Source: Bombus terrestris (lineage: Eukaryota; Arthropoda; Insecta; Hymenoptera; Apidae). From it: DNA of 64,000 nucleotides. The DNA is taken from the NCBI RefSeq assembly GCF_910591885.1, contig NC_063279.1, positions 15,376,001 through 15,440,000 on the forward strand, given 5' to 3'. The translations under genes were made by a program, and so were the position numbers. This document shows positions 47,601 through 62,719 of the stretch, piece by piece (position 1 is the stretch's first letter; each line of letters starts with the position of its first letter). The notes under the pieces were generated by a model. It was not told the DNA's origin. It did not search any database and worked only from the letters and a program-made list of their open reading frames with translations.

Positions 47601-50600
47601 TTGCGTTATAACGTATAACGTTGTAGACTAATACTATACAACGCGTAACGTTATATTGTATCTCGTTATAACGTATAACGTTGTATACTATTACGGTATA
47701 AGGTATAACGTTATATAGTATTACGTTATAACGTGTAACGTTATATAGTACTACGTTATAACGTATAACGTTATATAGTATTACGTTCTAACGTATAACG
47801 TTATATAGTATTACGTTATAACGTATAACGTTATATAGTACTACGTTATAACGTATAACGTGATATATAGCATTACGTTATAACGTACAACGTTATATAC
47901 TAATACTATACAACGCGTAACGTTATATTGTATCTCGTTATAACGTATAACGTTGTATACTATTACGGTATAAGGTATAACGTTATATAGTATTACGTTA
48001 TAACGTACAACGTTATATAGTATTACGTTATAACGTATAACGTTGTATACTATTATGGTATAACGTATAACGTTATATACTAGTACTATATATCGTGTAA
48101 CGTTATATAATATTACGTTATAACGTATAACGTTATATAGTATTACGTTATAACGTATAACGTTATATAGTACTACGTTATAACGTATAACGTTATATAG
48201 TATTACGTTATAACGTATAACGTTATATAGTATTACGTTATAACGTATAACGTTGTATACTATTATGGTATAACGTATAACGTTATATACTAGTACTATA
48301 TATCGTGTAACGTTATATAATATTACGTTATAACGTATAACGTTATATAGTATTACGTTATAACGTATAACGTTATATAGTATTACGTTATAACGTATAA
48401 CGTTATATAGTATTACGTTATAACCTATAACGTTATATAGTATTACGTTATAACGTATAACGTTATATAGTACTACGTTATAACGTATAACGTTATATAG
48501 TATTACGTTATAACGTATAACGTTATATAGTACTACGTTATAACGTGTAACGTTATATAGTATTACGTTATAACGTATAACGTTGTATACTATTATGGTA
48601 TAACGTATAACGTTATATACTAGTACTATATATCGTGTAACGTTATATAGTATTGCGTTATAACGTATAACGTTATATAGTACTACGTTATAACGTATAA
48701 TGTTATATACTAGTACTATATATCGTGTAACGTTATATAATATTACGTTATAACGTAAAACTTTATATAGTACTACGTTATAACGTATAACGTTGTATAC
48801 TATTATGGTATAACGTATAACGTTATATACTAGTACTATATATCGTGTAACGTTATATAATATTACGTTATAACGTATAACGTTATATAATATTACGTTA
48901 TAACGTATAACGTTATATAGTATTACGTTATAACGTATAACGTTATATAGTACTACGTTATAACGTATAACGTTATATAGTACTACCTTATAACGTATAA
49001 CGTTATATAGTATTACGTTATATAGTATTACGTTATAACGTATAACGTTATATAGTAGTACGTTATAACGTATAACGTTATATACTATTTCGGTATAACG
49101 TATAACGTTATACAGTATTGCGTTATAACGTATAACGTTGTATACTAATACTATACAACGCGTAACGTTATATTGTATCTCGTTATAACGTATAACGTTG
49201 TATACTATTACGGTATAAGGTATAACGTTATATAGTATTACGTTATAACGTGTAACGTTATATAGTACTACGTTATAACGTATAACGTTATATAGTATTA
49301 CGTTCTAACGTATAACGTTATATAGTATTACGTTATAACGTATAACGTTATATAGTACTACGTTATAACGTATAACGTTATATAGCATTACGTTATAACG
49401 TACAACGTTATATACTAATACTATACAACGCGTAACGTTATATTGTATCTCGTTATAACGTATAACGTTGTATACTATTACGGTATAAGGTATAACGTTA
49501 TATAGTATTACGTTATAACGTACAACGTTATATAGTATTACGTTATAACGTATAACGTTGTATACTATTATGGTATAACGTATAACGTTATATACTAGTA
49601 CTATATATCGTGTAACGTTATATAATATTACGTTATAACGTATAACGTTATATAGTATTATGTTATAACGTATAACGTTATATAGTACTACGTTATAACG
49701 TATAACGTTATATAGTATTACGTTATAACGTATAACGTTATATAGTATTACGTTATAACGTATAACGTTGTATACTATTATGGTATAACGTATAACGTTA
49801 TATACTAGTACTATATATCGTGTAACGTTATATAATATTACGTTATAACGTATAACGTTATATAGTATTACGTTATAACGTATAACGTTATATAGTATTA
49901 CGTTATAACGTATAACGTTATATAGTATTACGTTATAACCTATAACGTTATATAGTATTACGTTATAACGTATAACGTTATATAGTACTACGTTATAACG
50001 TATAACGTTATATAGTATTACGTTATAACGTATAACGTTATATAGTACTACGTTATAACGTGTAACGTTATATAGTATTACGTTATAACGTATAACGTTG
50101 TATACTATTATGGTATAACGTATAACGTTATATACTAGTACTATATATCGTGTAACGTTATATAATATTACGTTATAACGTAAAACTTTATATAGTATTA
50201 CGTTATAACGTATAACGTTATATACTAGTACTATATATCGTGCAACGTTATATAATATTACGTTATAACGTATAACGTTATATAGTATTACGTTATATAG
50301 TATTACGTTATAACGTGTAACGTTATATAGTATTGCGTTATAACGTATAACGTTATATAGTACTACGTTATAACGTATAATGTTATATACTAGTACTATA
50401 TATCGTGTAACGTTATATAATATTACGTTATAACGTAAAACTTTATATAGTATTACGTTATAACGTATAACGTTATATACTATTACGGTATAACGTATAA
50501 CGTTATATAGTATTACGTTATAACGTGTAACGTTATATAGTATTACGTTATAACGTATATCGTAGTATAGTATTACGTTATAACGTATAACGTTATATAG

Positions 50601-52694
50601 CATTACGTTATAACGTACAACGGTATATACTAATACTATACAACGCGTAACGTTATATTGTATTTCGTTATAACGTATAACGTTATATAATATTACGGTA
50701 TAACGTATAACGTCATATAGTATTACGTTATAACGTGTAACGTTATATAGTATTACGTCATAACGTATATCGTAGTATAGTATTACGTTATAACGTATAA
50801 CGTTATATAGCATTACGTTATAACGTATAACGTTATATAGTATTACGTTATAACGTATAACGTTATATAGTACTACGTTATAACGTGTAACGTTATATAG
50901 TATTACGTTATAACGTATATCGTAGTATAGTATTACGTTATAACGTATAACGTTATATAGTACTACGTTATAACGTGTAACGTTATATAGTATTACGTTA
51001 TAACGTATAACGTTATATAGTATTACGTTATAACGTGTAACGTTATATAGTATTACGTCATAACGTATATCGTAGTATAGTATTACGTTATAACGTATAA
51101 CGTTATATAGCATTACGTTATAACGTATAACGTTATATAGTACTACGTTATAACGTGTAACGTTATATAGTATTACGTTATAACGTATATCGTAGTATAG
51201 TATTACGTTATAACGTATAACGTTATATAGTACTACGTTATAACGTGTAACGTTATATAGTATTACGTTATAACGTATAACGTTATATAGTATTACGTTA
51301 TAACGTGTAACGTTATATAGTATTACGTCATAACGTATATCGTAGTATAGTATTACGTTATAACGTATAACGTTATATAGCATTACGTTATAACGTACGA
51401 CGTTATATAGTATTACGTTATAACGTATAACGTTATATAGTACTACGTTATAACGTGTAACGTTATATAGTACTACGTTATAACGTGTAAAGTTATATAG
51501 TATTACGTTATAACGTATAACGTTGTATACTATTATGGTATAACGTATAACGTTAAATACTAGTACTATATATCGTGTAACGTTATATAATATTATGTTA
51601 TAACGTAAAACTTTATATAGTATTACGTTATAACGTATAACGTTATATACTAGTACTATATATCGTGTAACGTTATATAATATTACGTTATAACGTATAA
51701 CGTTATTTAGTATTACGTTATATAGTATTACGTTATAACGTGTAACGTTATATAGTATTACGTTATAACGTATAACGTTATATAGTACTACGTTATAACG
51801 TATAACGTTATATAGTATTACGTTATAACGTGTAACGTTATATAGTATTACGTTGTAACGTATAACGTTATATAGTATTACGTTATATAGTATTACGTTA
51901 TAACGTATAACGTTATATAGTAGTACGTTATAACGTATAACGTTATATACTATTTCGGTATAACGTATAACGTTATACAGTATTGCGTTATAACGAATAA
52001 CGTTGTATACGAATACTATACAACGCGTAACGTTATATTGTATCTCGTTATAACGTATAACGTTGTATACTATTACGGTATAAGGTATAACGTTATATAG
52101 TATTACGTTATAACGTGTAACGTTATATAGTATTACGTTATAACGTATAACGTTATATAGTACTACGTTATAACGTATAACGTTGTATACTATTATGGTA
52201 TAACGTATAACGTTATATACTAGTACTATATATCGTGTAACGTTATATAATATTACGTTATAACGTATAACGTTATATAATATTACGTTATAACGTATAA
52301 CGTTATATAGTATTACGTTATAACGTATAACGTTATATAGTACTACGTTATAACGTATAACGTTATATAGTACTACCTTATAACGTATAACGTTATATAG
52401 TATTACGTTATATAGTATTACGTTATAACGTATAACGTTATATAGTAGTACGTTATAACGTATAACGTTATATACTATTTCGGTATAACGTATAACGTTA
52501 TACAGTATTGCGTTATAACGTATAACGTTGTATACTAATACTATACAACGCGTAACGTTATATTGTATCTCGTTATAACGTATAACGTTGTATACTATTA
52601 CGGTATAAGGTATAACGTTATATAGTATTACGTTATAACGTGTAACGTTATATAGTACTACGTTATAACGTATAACGTTATATAGTATTACGTT
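44638..52694. repeat. Complex higher-order repeat, copy 2 (8,057 bp)
   Basis: This has the same order of sub-blocks as 36,969-44,637: first block to 46,476, linker with GTGATATATAG at about 47,859, second block 49,305-51,383, and a terminal linker 51,384-52,694. The terminal linker is 358 bp longer than in copy 1, because copy 1 lost about 405 bp and gained about 47 bp of half units. Otherwise differences are scattered single bases, such as TACCGTACGACG at 46,485. Confidence 0.88.
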
Positions 52695-54282
52695 CTAACG
52701 TATAACGTTATATAGTATTACGTTATAACGCATAACGTTATATAGTACTACGTTATAACGTATAACGTTATATAGCATTACGTTATAACGTACAACGTTA
52801 TATACTAATACTATACAACGCGTAACGTTATATTGTATCTCGTTATAACGTATAACGTTGTATACTATTACGGTATAAGGTATAACGTTATATAGTATTA
52901 CGTTATAACGTACAACGTTATATAGTATTACGTTATAACGTATAACGTTGTATACTATTATGGTATAACGTATAACGTTATATACTAGTACTATATATCG
53001 TGTAACGTTATATAATATTACGTTATAACGTATAACGTTATATAGTATTACGTTATAACGTATAACGTTATATAGTACTACGTTATAACGTATAACGTTA
53101 TATAGTATTACGTTATAACGTATAACGTTATATAGTATTACGTTATAACGTATAACGTTGTATACTATTATGGTATAACGTATAACGTTATATACTAGTA
53201 CTATATATCGTGTAACGTTATATAATATTACGTTATAACGTATAACGTTATATAGTATTACGTTATAACGTATAACGTTATATAGTATTACGTTATAACG
53301 TATAACGTTATATAGTATTACGTTATAACCTATAACGTTATATAGTATTACGTTATAACGTATAACGTTATATAGTACTACGTTATAACGTATAACGTTA
53401 TATAGTATTACGTTATAACGTATAACGTTATATAGTACTACGTTATAACGTGTAACGTTATATAGTATTACGTTATAACGTATAACGTTGTATACTATTA
53501 TGGTATAACGTATAACGTTATATACTAGTACTATATATCGTGTAACGTTATATAATATTACGTTATAACGTAAAACTTTATATAGTATTACGTTATAACG
53601 TATAACGTTATATAGTATTACGTTATAACGTATATCGTAGTATAGTATTACGTTATAACGTATAACGTTATATAGCATTACGTTATAACGTACAACGGTA
53701 TATACTAATACTATACAACGCGTAACGTTATATTGTATTTCGTTATAACGTATAACGTTATATAATATTACGGTATAACGTATAACGTTATATAGTATTA
53801 CGTTATAACGTATAACGTTATATAGTATTACGTTATAACGTGTAACGTTATATAGTATTACGTCATAACGTATATCGTAGTATAGTATTACGTTATAACG
53901 TATAACGTTATATAGCATTACGTTATAACGTACGACGTTATATAGTATTACGTTATAACGTATAACGTTATATAGTACTACGTTATAACGTGTAACGTTA
54001 TATAGTATTACGTTATAACGTATATCGTAGTATAGTATTACGTTATAACGTATAACGTTATATAGTACTACGTTATAACGTGTAACGTTATATAGTATTA
54101 CGTTATAACGTATAACGTTATATAGTATTACGTTATAACGTGTAACGTTATATAGTATTACGTCATAACGTATATCGTAGTATAGTATTACGTTATAACG
54201 TATAACGTTATATAGCATTACGTTATAACGTACGACGTTATATAGTATTACGTTATAACGTATAACGTTATATAGTACTACG
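52695..54282. repeat. Complex higher-order repeat, truncated copy 3
   Basis: This begins at the GTTCTAACG monomer and follows copy 2 at offset 8,057. Relative to copy 2 it lacks a 315-bp (10.5-monomer) segment near 53,600 that contains the CGTGCAACG monomer and a half unit. The block end with CGTCATAACG plus TATATCGTAG monomers (53,859 and 54,159) is retained. Beyond about 54,283 the sequence enters the 4,860-bp-spaced duplication. Confidence 0.82.
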
Positions 54283-57200
54283 TTATAACGTGTAACGTTA
54301 TATAGTACTACGTTATAACGTGTAAAGTTATATAGTATTACGTTATAACGTATAACGTTGTATACTATTATGGTATAACGTATAACGTTAAATACTAGTA
54401 CTATATATCGTGTAACGTTATATAATATTACGTTATAACGTAAAACTTTATATAGTATTACGTTATAACGTATAACGTTATATACTAGTACTATATATCG
54501 TGTAACGTTATATAATATTACGTTATAACGTATAACGTTATTTAGTATTACGTTATATAGTATTACGTTATAACGTGTAACGTTATATAGTATTACGTTA
54601 TAACGTATAACGTTATATAGTACTACGTTATAACGTGTAACGTTATATAGTATTACGTTATAACGTATAACGTTGTATACTATTATGGTATAACGTATAA
54701 CGTCATATACTAGTACTATATATCGTGTAACGTTATATAATATTACGTTATAACGTAAAACTTTATATAGTATTACGTTATAACGTATAACGTTATATAC
54801 TAGTACTATATATCGTGTAACGTTATATAATATTACGTTATAACGTATAACGTTATATAGTATTACGTTATAACGTGTAACGTTATATAGTATTGCGTTA
54901 TAACGTATAACGTTATATAGTACTACGTTATAACGTATAACGTTGTATACTATTATGGTATAACGTATAACGTTATATACTAGTACTATATATCGTGTAA
55001 CGTTATATAATATTACGTTATAACGTAAAACTTTATATAGTATTACGTTATAACGTATAACGTTATATACTATTACGGTATAACGTATAACGTTATATAG
55101 TATTACGTTATAACGTATAACGTTACATAGTATTACGTTATAACGTATAACGTTATACAGTATGACGTTATAACTTATAACGTTATATAGTATTACGCTA
55201 TTACGTATAACGTTATATAGTATTACGTTATAACGTGTAACGTTCTATAGTATTACGTTATAACGTATATCGTAGTATAGTATTACGTTATAACGTATAA
55301 CGTTATATAGCATTACGTTATAACGTACAACGGTATATACTAATACTATACAACGCGTAACGTTATATTGTATTTCGTTATAACGTATAACGTTATATAA
55401 TATTACGGTATAACGTATAACGTTATATAGTATTACGTTATAACGTATAACGTTATACAGTATTACGTTATAACTTATAACGTTATACAGTATTACGTTA
55501 TAACGTATAACGTTATATAGTATTACGTTATAACGTGTAACGTTATATAGTATTACGTTATAACGTATAACGTTGTATACTATTATGGTATAACGTATAA
55601 CGTTATATACTAGTACTATATATCGTGTAACGTTATATAATATTACGTTATAACGTAAAACGTTATATAGTATTACGTTATAACGTATAACGTTATATAG
55701 TATTACGTTATAACGTATAACGTTATATACTATTACGGCATAACGCATAACGTTATATAGTATTACATTATAACGTATAACATTATAAACTATTACGGTA
55801 GAACATATAACGTTATATAGTATTGCGGGATAACGTAAAACGTTATATAGTATCTCGTTATAACGTATAACGTTGTATACTATTACGGTATAAGGTATAA
55901 CGTTATATAGTATTACGTTATAACGTGTAACGTTATACAGTATTACGTTATAACTTATAACGTTATATAGTATTACGCTATTACGTATAACGTTATATAG
56001 TATTACGTTATAACGTATAACGTTATATAGTACTACGTTATAACGTGTAACGTTATATAGTACTACGTTATAACGTTTAACGTTATATATTATTACGTTA
56101 TAACGTATAACGTTATATAGTATTACGTTATAACGTGTAACGTTATATAGTATTACGTCATAACGTATATCGTAGTATAGTATTACGTTATAACGTATAA
56201 CGTTATATAGCATTACGTTATAACGTACGACGTTATATAGTATTACGTTATAACGTATAACGTTATATAGTACTACGTTATAACGTGTAACGTTATATAG
56301 TATTACGTTATAACGCATAACGTTGTATACTATTATGTTATAACGTATAACGTTATATAGTACTACGTGATAACGTATAACGTTATATAGTATTACGTTA
56401 TATAGTATTACGTTATAACGTGTAACGTTATATAGTATTACGTTATAACGTATAACGTTATATAATTTTACGGTATAACGTATAACGTTATATGGTATTA
56501 CGTTATAACGTATAACGTTATACAGTATTACGTTATAACTTATAACGTTATATAGTATTGCGTTATAACGTAAAACGTTGTATACTATTATGGTATAACG
56601 TACAACGTTATATACTAGTACTATATATCGTGTAACGTTATATAATATTACGTTATAACGTAAAACGTTATATAGTATTACGTTATAACGTATAACGTTA
56701 TATACTATTACGGCATAACGTTTAACGTTATATAGTATTACATTATAACGTATAACATTATAAACTATTACGGTAGAACATATAACGTTATATAGTATTG
56801 CGTTATAACGTAAAACGTTATACAGTATCTCGTTATAACGTATAACGTTGTATACTATTACGGTATAAGGTATAACGTTATATAGTATTACGTTATAACG
56901 TATAACGTTATATACTATGACAGTATAACGTATAACGTTATATTTTATTACGTTATAACGTATAACGTTGTATACTATTACGGTATAAGGTATAACGTTA
57001 TATAGTATTACGTTATAACGTACAACGTTATATAGTATTACGTTATAACGTATGACGTTATATAGTATTACGTTATCACGTATGACGTTATATAGTATTA
57101 CGTTATAACGTATAACGTTATATAGTACTACGTTATAACGTGTAACGTTATATAGTATTACGTTATAACGTATAACGTTGTATACTATTATGCTATATCG

Positions 57201-57859
57201 TATAACGTTATATACTAGTACTATATATCGTGTAACGTTATATAATATTACGTTATAACGTAAAACTTCATATAGTATTACATTATAACGTATAACGTTA
57301 TATACTATTACGGTATAACGTATAACGTTATATAGTATTACGTTATAACGTATAACGTTATACAGTATGACGTTATAACTTATAACGTTATATAGTACTA
57401 CGCTATAACGTGTAAAGTTATATAGTATTACGTTATAACGTATAACGATGTATTCTATTATGGTATAACGTATAACGTTATATACTACTACTATATATCG
57501 TGTAACGTTATATAATATTACGTTATAACGTAAAACTTTATATAGTATTACGTTATAACGTATAACGTTATATACTAGTACTATATATCGTGTAACGTTA
57601 TATAATATTACGTTATAACGTATAACGTTATTTAGTATTACGTTATATAGTATTACGTTATAACGTGTAACGTTATATAGTATTACGTTATAACGTATAA
57701 CGTTATATAGTATTACGTTATAACGTATAACGTTGTATACTATTATGGTATAACGTATAACGTTATATACTAGTAGTATATATCGTGTAACGTTATATAA
57801 TAATACGTTATAACGTAAAACTTTATATAGTATTACGTTATAACGTATAACGTTATATA
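54283..57859. repeat. 3.6-kb block, first copy (offset 4,860)
   Basis: This matches 59,143-62,719 at a constant offset of 4,860 (162 monomers). By eye only about six single bases differ, for example at 56,077, 56,090, 56,945 and 57,385. It holds unusual monomers such as TATTACGCTATTACG, GTAGAACATATAACG, GCGGGATAACG and TATGCTATATCG. At its left it has two copies of a 315-bp subrepeat (54,316 and 54,631). Confidence 0.92.
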
Positions 57860-58860
57860 CTATTACGGTATAACGTATAACGTTATATAGTATTACGTTA
57901 TAACGTGTAACGTTATATAGTATTACGTTATAACGTATATCGTAGTATAGTATTACGTTATAACGTATAACGTTATATAGCATTACGTTATAACGTACAA
58001 CGGTATATACTAATACTATACAACGCGTAACGTTATATTGTATTTCGTTATAACGTATAACGTTATATAATATTACGGTATAACGTATAACGTCATATAG
58101 TATTACGTTATAACGTGTAACGTTATATAGTATTACGTCATAACGTATATCGTAGTATAGTATTACGTTATAACGTATAACGTTATATAGCATTACGTTA
58201 TAACGTACGACGTTATATAGTATTACGTTATAACGTATAACGTTATATAGTACTACGTTATAACGTGTAACGTTATATAGTATTACGTTATAACGTATAT
58301 CGTAGTATAGTATTACGTTATAACGTATAACGTTATATAGTACTACGTTATAACGTGTAACGTTATATAGTATTACGTTATAACGTATAACGTTATATAG
58401 TATTACGTTATAACGTGTAACGTTATATAGTATTACGTCATAACGTATATCGTAGTATAGTATTACGTTATAACGTATAACGTTATATAGCATTACGTTA
58501 TAACGTATAACGTTATATAGTACTACGTTATAACGTGTAACGTTATATAGTATTACGTTATAACGTATATCGTAGTATAGTATTACGTTATAACGTATAA
58601 CGTTATATAATACTACGTTATAACGTGTAACGTTATATAGTATTACGTTATAACGTATAACGTTATATAGTATTACGTTATAACGTGTAACGTTATATAG
58701 TATTACGTCATAACGTATATCGTAGTATAGTATTACGTTATAACGTATAACGTTATATAGCATTACGTTATAACGTACGACGTTATATAGTATTACGTTA
58801 TAACGTATAACGTTATATAGTACTACGTTATAACGTGTAACGTTATATAGTACTACGTTA
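57860..58860. repeat. Block between the two 3.6-kb copies, related to the 7.7-kb repeat
   Basis: This stretch carries the TACTATACAACGCG marker at about 58,012 and the 300/270-bp module series at 58,134-58,763. It closely follows 50,5xx-51,383 and 42,8xx-43,684 of the complex higher-order repeat. It shows that the 4,860-bp unit consists of a new 3.6-kb part plus an end piece of the older repeat. Confidence 0.8.
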
Positions 58861-59716
58861 TAACGTGTAAAGTTATATAGTATTACGTTATAACGTATAA
58901 CGTTGTATACTATTATGGTATAACGTATAACGTTAAATACTAGTACTATATATCGTGTAACGTTATATAATATTACGTTATAACGTAAAACTTTATATAG
59001 TATTACGTTATAACGTATAACGTTATATACTAGTACTATATATCGTGTAACGTTATATAATATTACGTTATAACGTATAACGTTATTTAGTATTACGTTA
59101 TATAGTATTACGTTATAACGTGTAACGTTATATAGTATTACGTTATAACGTATAACGTTATATAGTACTACGTTATAACGTGTAACGTTATATAGTATTA
59201 CGTTATAACGTATAACGTTGTATACTATTATGGTATAACGTATAACGTTAAATACTAGTACTATATATCGTGTAACGTTATATAATATTACGTTATAACG
59301 TAAAACTTTATATAGTATTACGTTATAACGTATAACGTTATATACTAGTACTATATATCGTGTAACGTTATATAATATTACGTTATAACGTATAACGTTA
59401 TTTAGTATTACGTTATATAGTATTACGTTATAACGTGTAACGTTATATAGTATTACGTTATAACGTATAACGTTATATAGTACTACGTTAAAACGTGTAA
59501 CGTTATATAGTATTACGTTATAACGTATAACGTTGTATACTATTATGGTATAACGTATAACGTCATATACTAGTACTATATATCGTGTAACGTTATATAA
59601 TATTACGTTATAACGTAAAACTTTATATAGTATTACGTTATAACGTATAACGTTATATACTAGTACTATATATCGTGTAACGTTATATAATATTACGTTA
59701 TAACGTATAACGTTAT
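58861..59716. repeat. 315-bp tandem subrepeat, about 2.7 copies
   Basis: Copies start at 58,861, 59,176 and 59,491 (315 bp, 10.5 monomers each); the third ends at about 59,716. Each has a GTAACG (or GTAAAG) start, a TATGG monomer, a TACTAGTACTATATATCG monomer, an AAAACTTTATATAG monomer and, in the first two, a TTATTTAG monomer with a half unit. The first 3.6-kb copy has only two of these (54,316 and 54,631), so the number differs between the duplicates. Confidence 0.86.
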
Positions 59717-62700
59717 ATAGTATTACGTTATAACGTGTAACGTTATATAGTATTGCGTTATAACGTATAACGTTATATAGTACTACGTTATAACGTATAA
59801 CGTTGTATACTATTATGGTATAACGTATAACGTTATATACTAGTACTATATATCGTGTAACGTTATATAATATTACGTTATAACGTAAAACTTTATATAG
59901 TATTACGTTATAACGTATAACGTTATATACTATTACGGTATAACGTATAACGTTATATAGTATTACGTTATAACGTATAACGTTACATAGTATTACGTTA
60001 TAACGTATAACGTTATACAGTATGACGTTATAACTTATAACGTTATATAGTATTACGCTATTACGTATAACGTTATATAGTATTACGTTATAACGTGTAA
60101 CGTTCTATAGTATTACGTTATAACGTATATCGTAGTATAGTATTACGTTATAACGTATAACGTTATATAGCATTACGTTATAACGTACAACGGTATATAC
60201 TAATACTATACAACGCGTAACGTTATATTGTATTTCGTTATAACGTATAACGTTATATAATATTACGGTATAACGTATAACGTTATATAGTATTACGTTA
60301 TAACGTATAACGTTATACAGTATTACGTTATAACTTATAACGTTATACAGTATTACGTTATAACGTATAACGTTATATAGTATTACGTTATAACGTGTAA
60401 CGTTATATAGTATTACGTTATAACGTATAACGTTGTATACTATTATGGTATAACGTATAACGTTATATACTAGTACTATATATCGTGTAACGTTATATAA
60501 TATTACGTTATAACGTAAAACGTTATATAGTATTACGTTATAACGTATAACGTTATATAGTATTACGTTATAACGTATAACGTTATATACTATTACGGCA
60601 TAACGCATAACGTTATATAGTATTACATTATAACGTATAACATTATAAACTATTACGGTAGAACATATAACGTTATATAGTATTGCGGGATAACGTAAAA
60701 CGTTATATAGTATCTCGTTATAACGTATAACGTTGTATACTATTACGGTATAAGGTATAACGTTATATAGTATTACGTTATAACGTGTAACGTTATACAG
60801 TATTACGTTATAACTTATAACGTTATATAGTATTACGCTATTACGTATAACGTTATATAGTATTACGTTATAACGTATAACGTTATATAGTACTACGTTA
60901 TAACGTGTAACGTTATATAGTACTACGTTATAACGTGTAACGTTATATAGTATTACGTTATAACGTATAACGTTATATAGTATTACGTTATAACGTGTAA
61001 CGTTATATAGTATTACGTCATAACGTATATCGTAGTATAGTATTACGTTATAACGTATAACGTTATATAGCATTACGTTATAACGTACGACGTTATATAG
61101 TATTACGTTATAACGTATAACGTTATATAGTACTACGTTATAACGTGTAACGTTATATAGTATTACGTTATAACGCATAACGTTGTATACTATTATGTTA
61201 TAACGTATAACGTTATATAGTACTACGTGATAACGTATAACGTTATATAGTATTACGTTATATAGTATTACGTTATAACGTGTAACGTTATATAGTATTA
61301 CGTTATAACGTATAACGTTATATAATTTTACGGTATAACGTATAACGTTATATGGTATTACGTTATAACGTATAACGTTATACAGTATTACGTTATAACT
61401 TATAACGTTATATAGTATTGCGTTATAACGTAAAACGTTGTATACTATTATGGTATAACGTACAACGTTATATACTAGTACTATATATCGTGTAACGTTA
61501 TATAATATTACGTTATAACGTAAAACGTTATATAGTATTACGTTATAACGTATAACGTTATATACTATTACGGCATAACGTTTAACGTTATATAGTATTA
61601 CATTATAACGTATAACATTATAAACTATTACGGTAGAACATATAACGTTATATAGTATTGCGTTATAACGTAAAACGTTATACAGTATCTCGTTATAACG
61701 TATAACGTTGTATACTATTACGGTATAAGGTATAACGTTATATAGTATTACGTTATAACGTATAACGTTATATACTATGACAGTATAACGTATAACGTTA
61801 TATTGTATTACGTTATAACGTATAACGTTGTATACTATTACGGTATAAGGTATAACGTTATATAGTATTACGTTATAACGTACAACGTTATATAGTATTA
61901 CGTTATAACGTATGACGTTATATAGTATTACGTTATCACGTATGACGTTATATAGTATTACGTTATAACGTATAACGTTATATAGTACTACGTTATAACG
62001 TGTAACGTTATATAGTATTACGTTATAACGTATAACGTTGTATACTATTATGCTATATCGTATAACGTTATATACTAGTACTATATATCGTGTAACGTTA
62101 TATAATATTACGTTATAACGTAAAACTTCATATAGTATTACATTATAACGTATAACGTTATATACTATTACGGTATAACGTATAACGTTATATAGTATTA
62201 CGTTATAACGTATAACGTTATACAGTATGACGTTATAACTTATAGCGTTATATAGTACTACGCTATAACGTGTAAAGTTATATAGTATTACGTTATAACG
62301 TATAACGATGTATTCTATTATGGTATAACGTATAACGTTATATACTACTACTATATATCGTGTAACGTTATATAATATTACGTTATAACGTAAAACTTTA
62401 TATAGTATTACGTTATAACGTATAACGTTATATACTAGTACTATATATCGTGTAACGTTATATAATATTACGTTATAACGTATAACGTTATTTAGTATTA
62501 CGTTATATAGTATTACGTTATAACGTGTAACGTTATATAGTATTACGTTATAACGTATAACGTTATATAGTATTACGTTATAACGTATAACGTTGTATAC
62601 TATTATGGTATAACGTATAACGTTATATACTAGTAGTATATATCGTGTAACGTTATATAATAATACGTTATAACGTAAAACTTTATATAGTATTACGTTA

Positions 62701-62719
62701 TAACGTATAACGTTATATA
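59143..62719. repeat. 3.6-kb block, second copy (offset 4,860)
   Basis: This is a near-identical duplicate of 54,283-57,859. Single-base differences include 59,491 (GTTAAAACG), 61,805 and 62,245. The match stops sharply at about 62,719, where the first copy has a TATACTAT plus TACGG monomer and this copy has the consensus form. After that the array switches to another monomer population. Confidence 0.92.
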
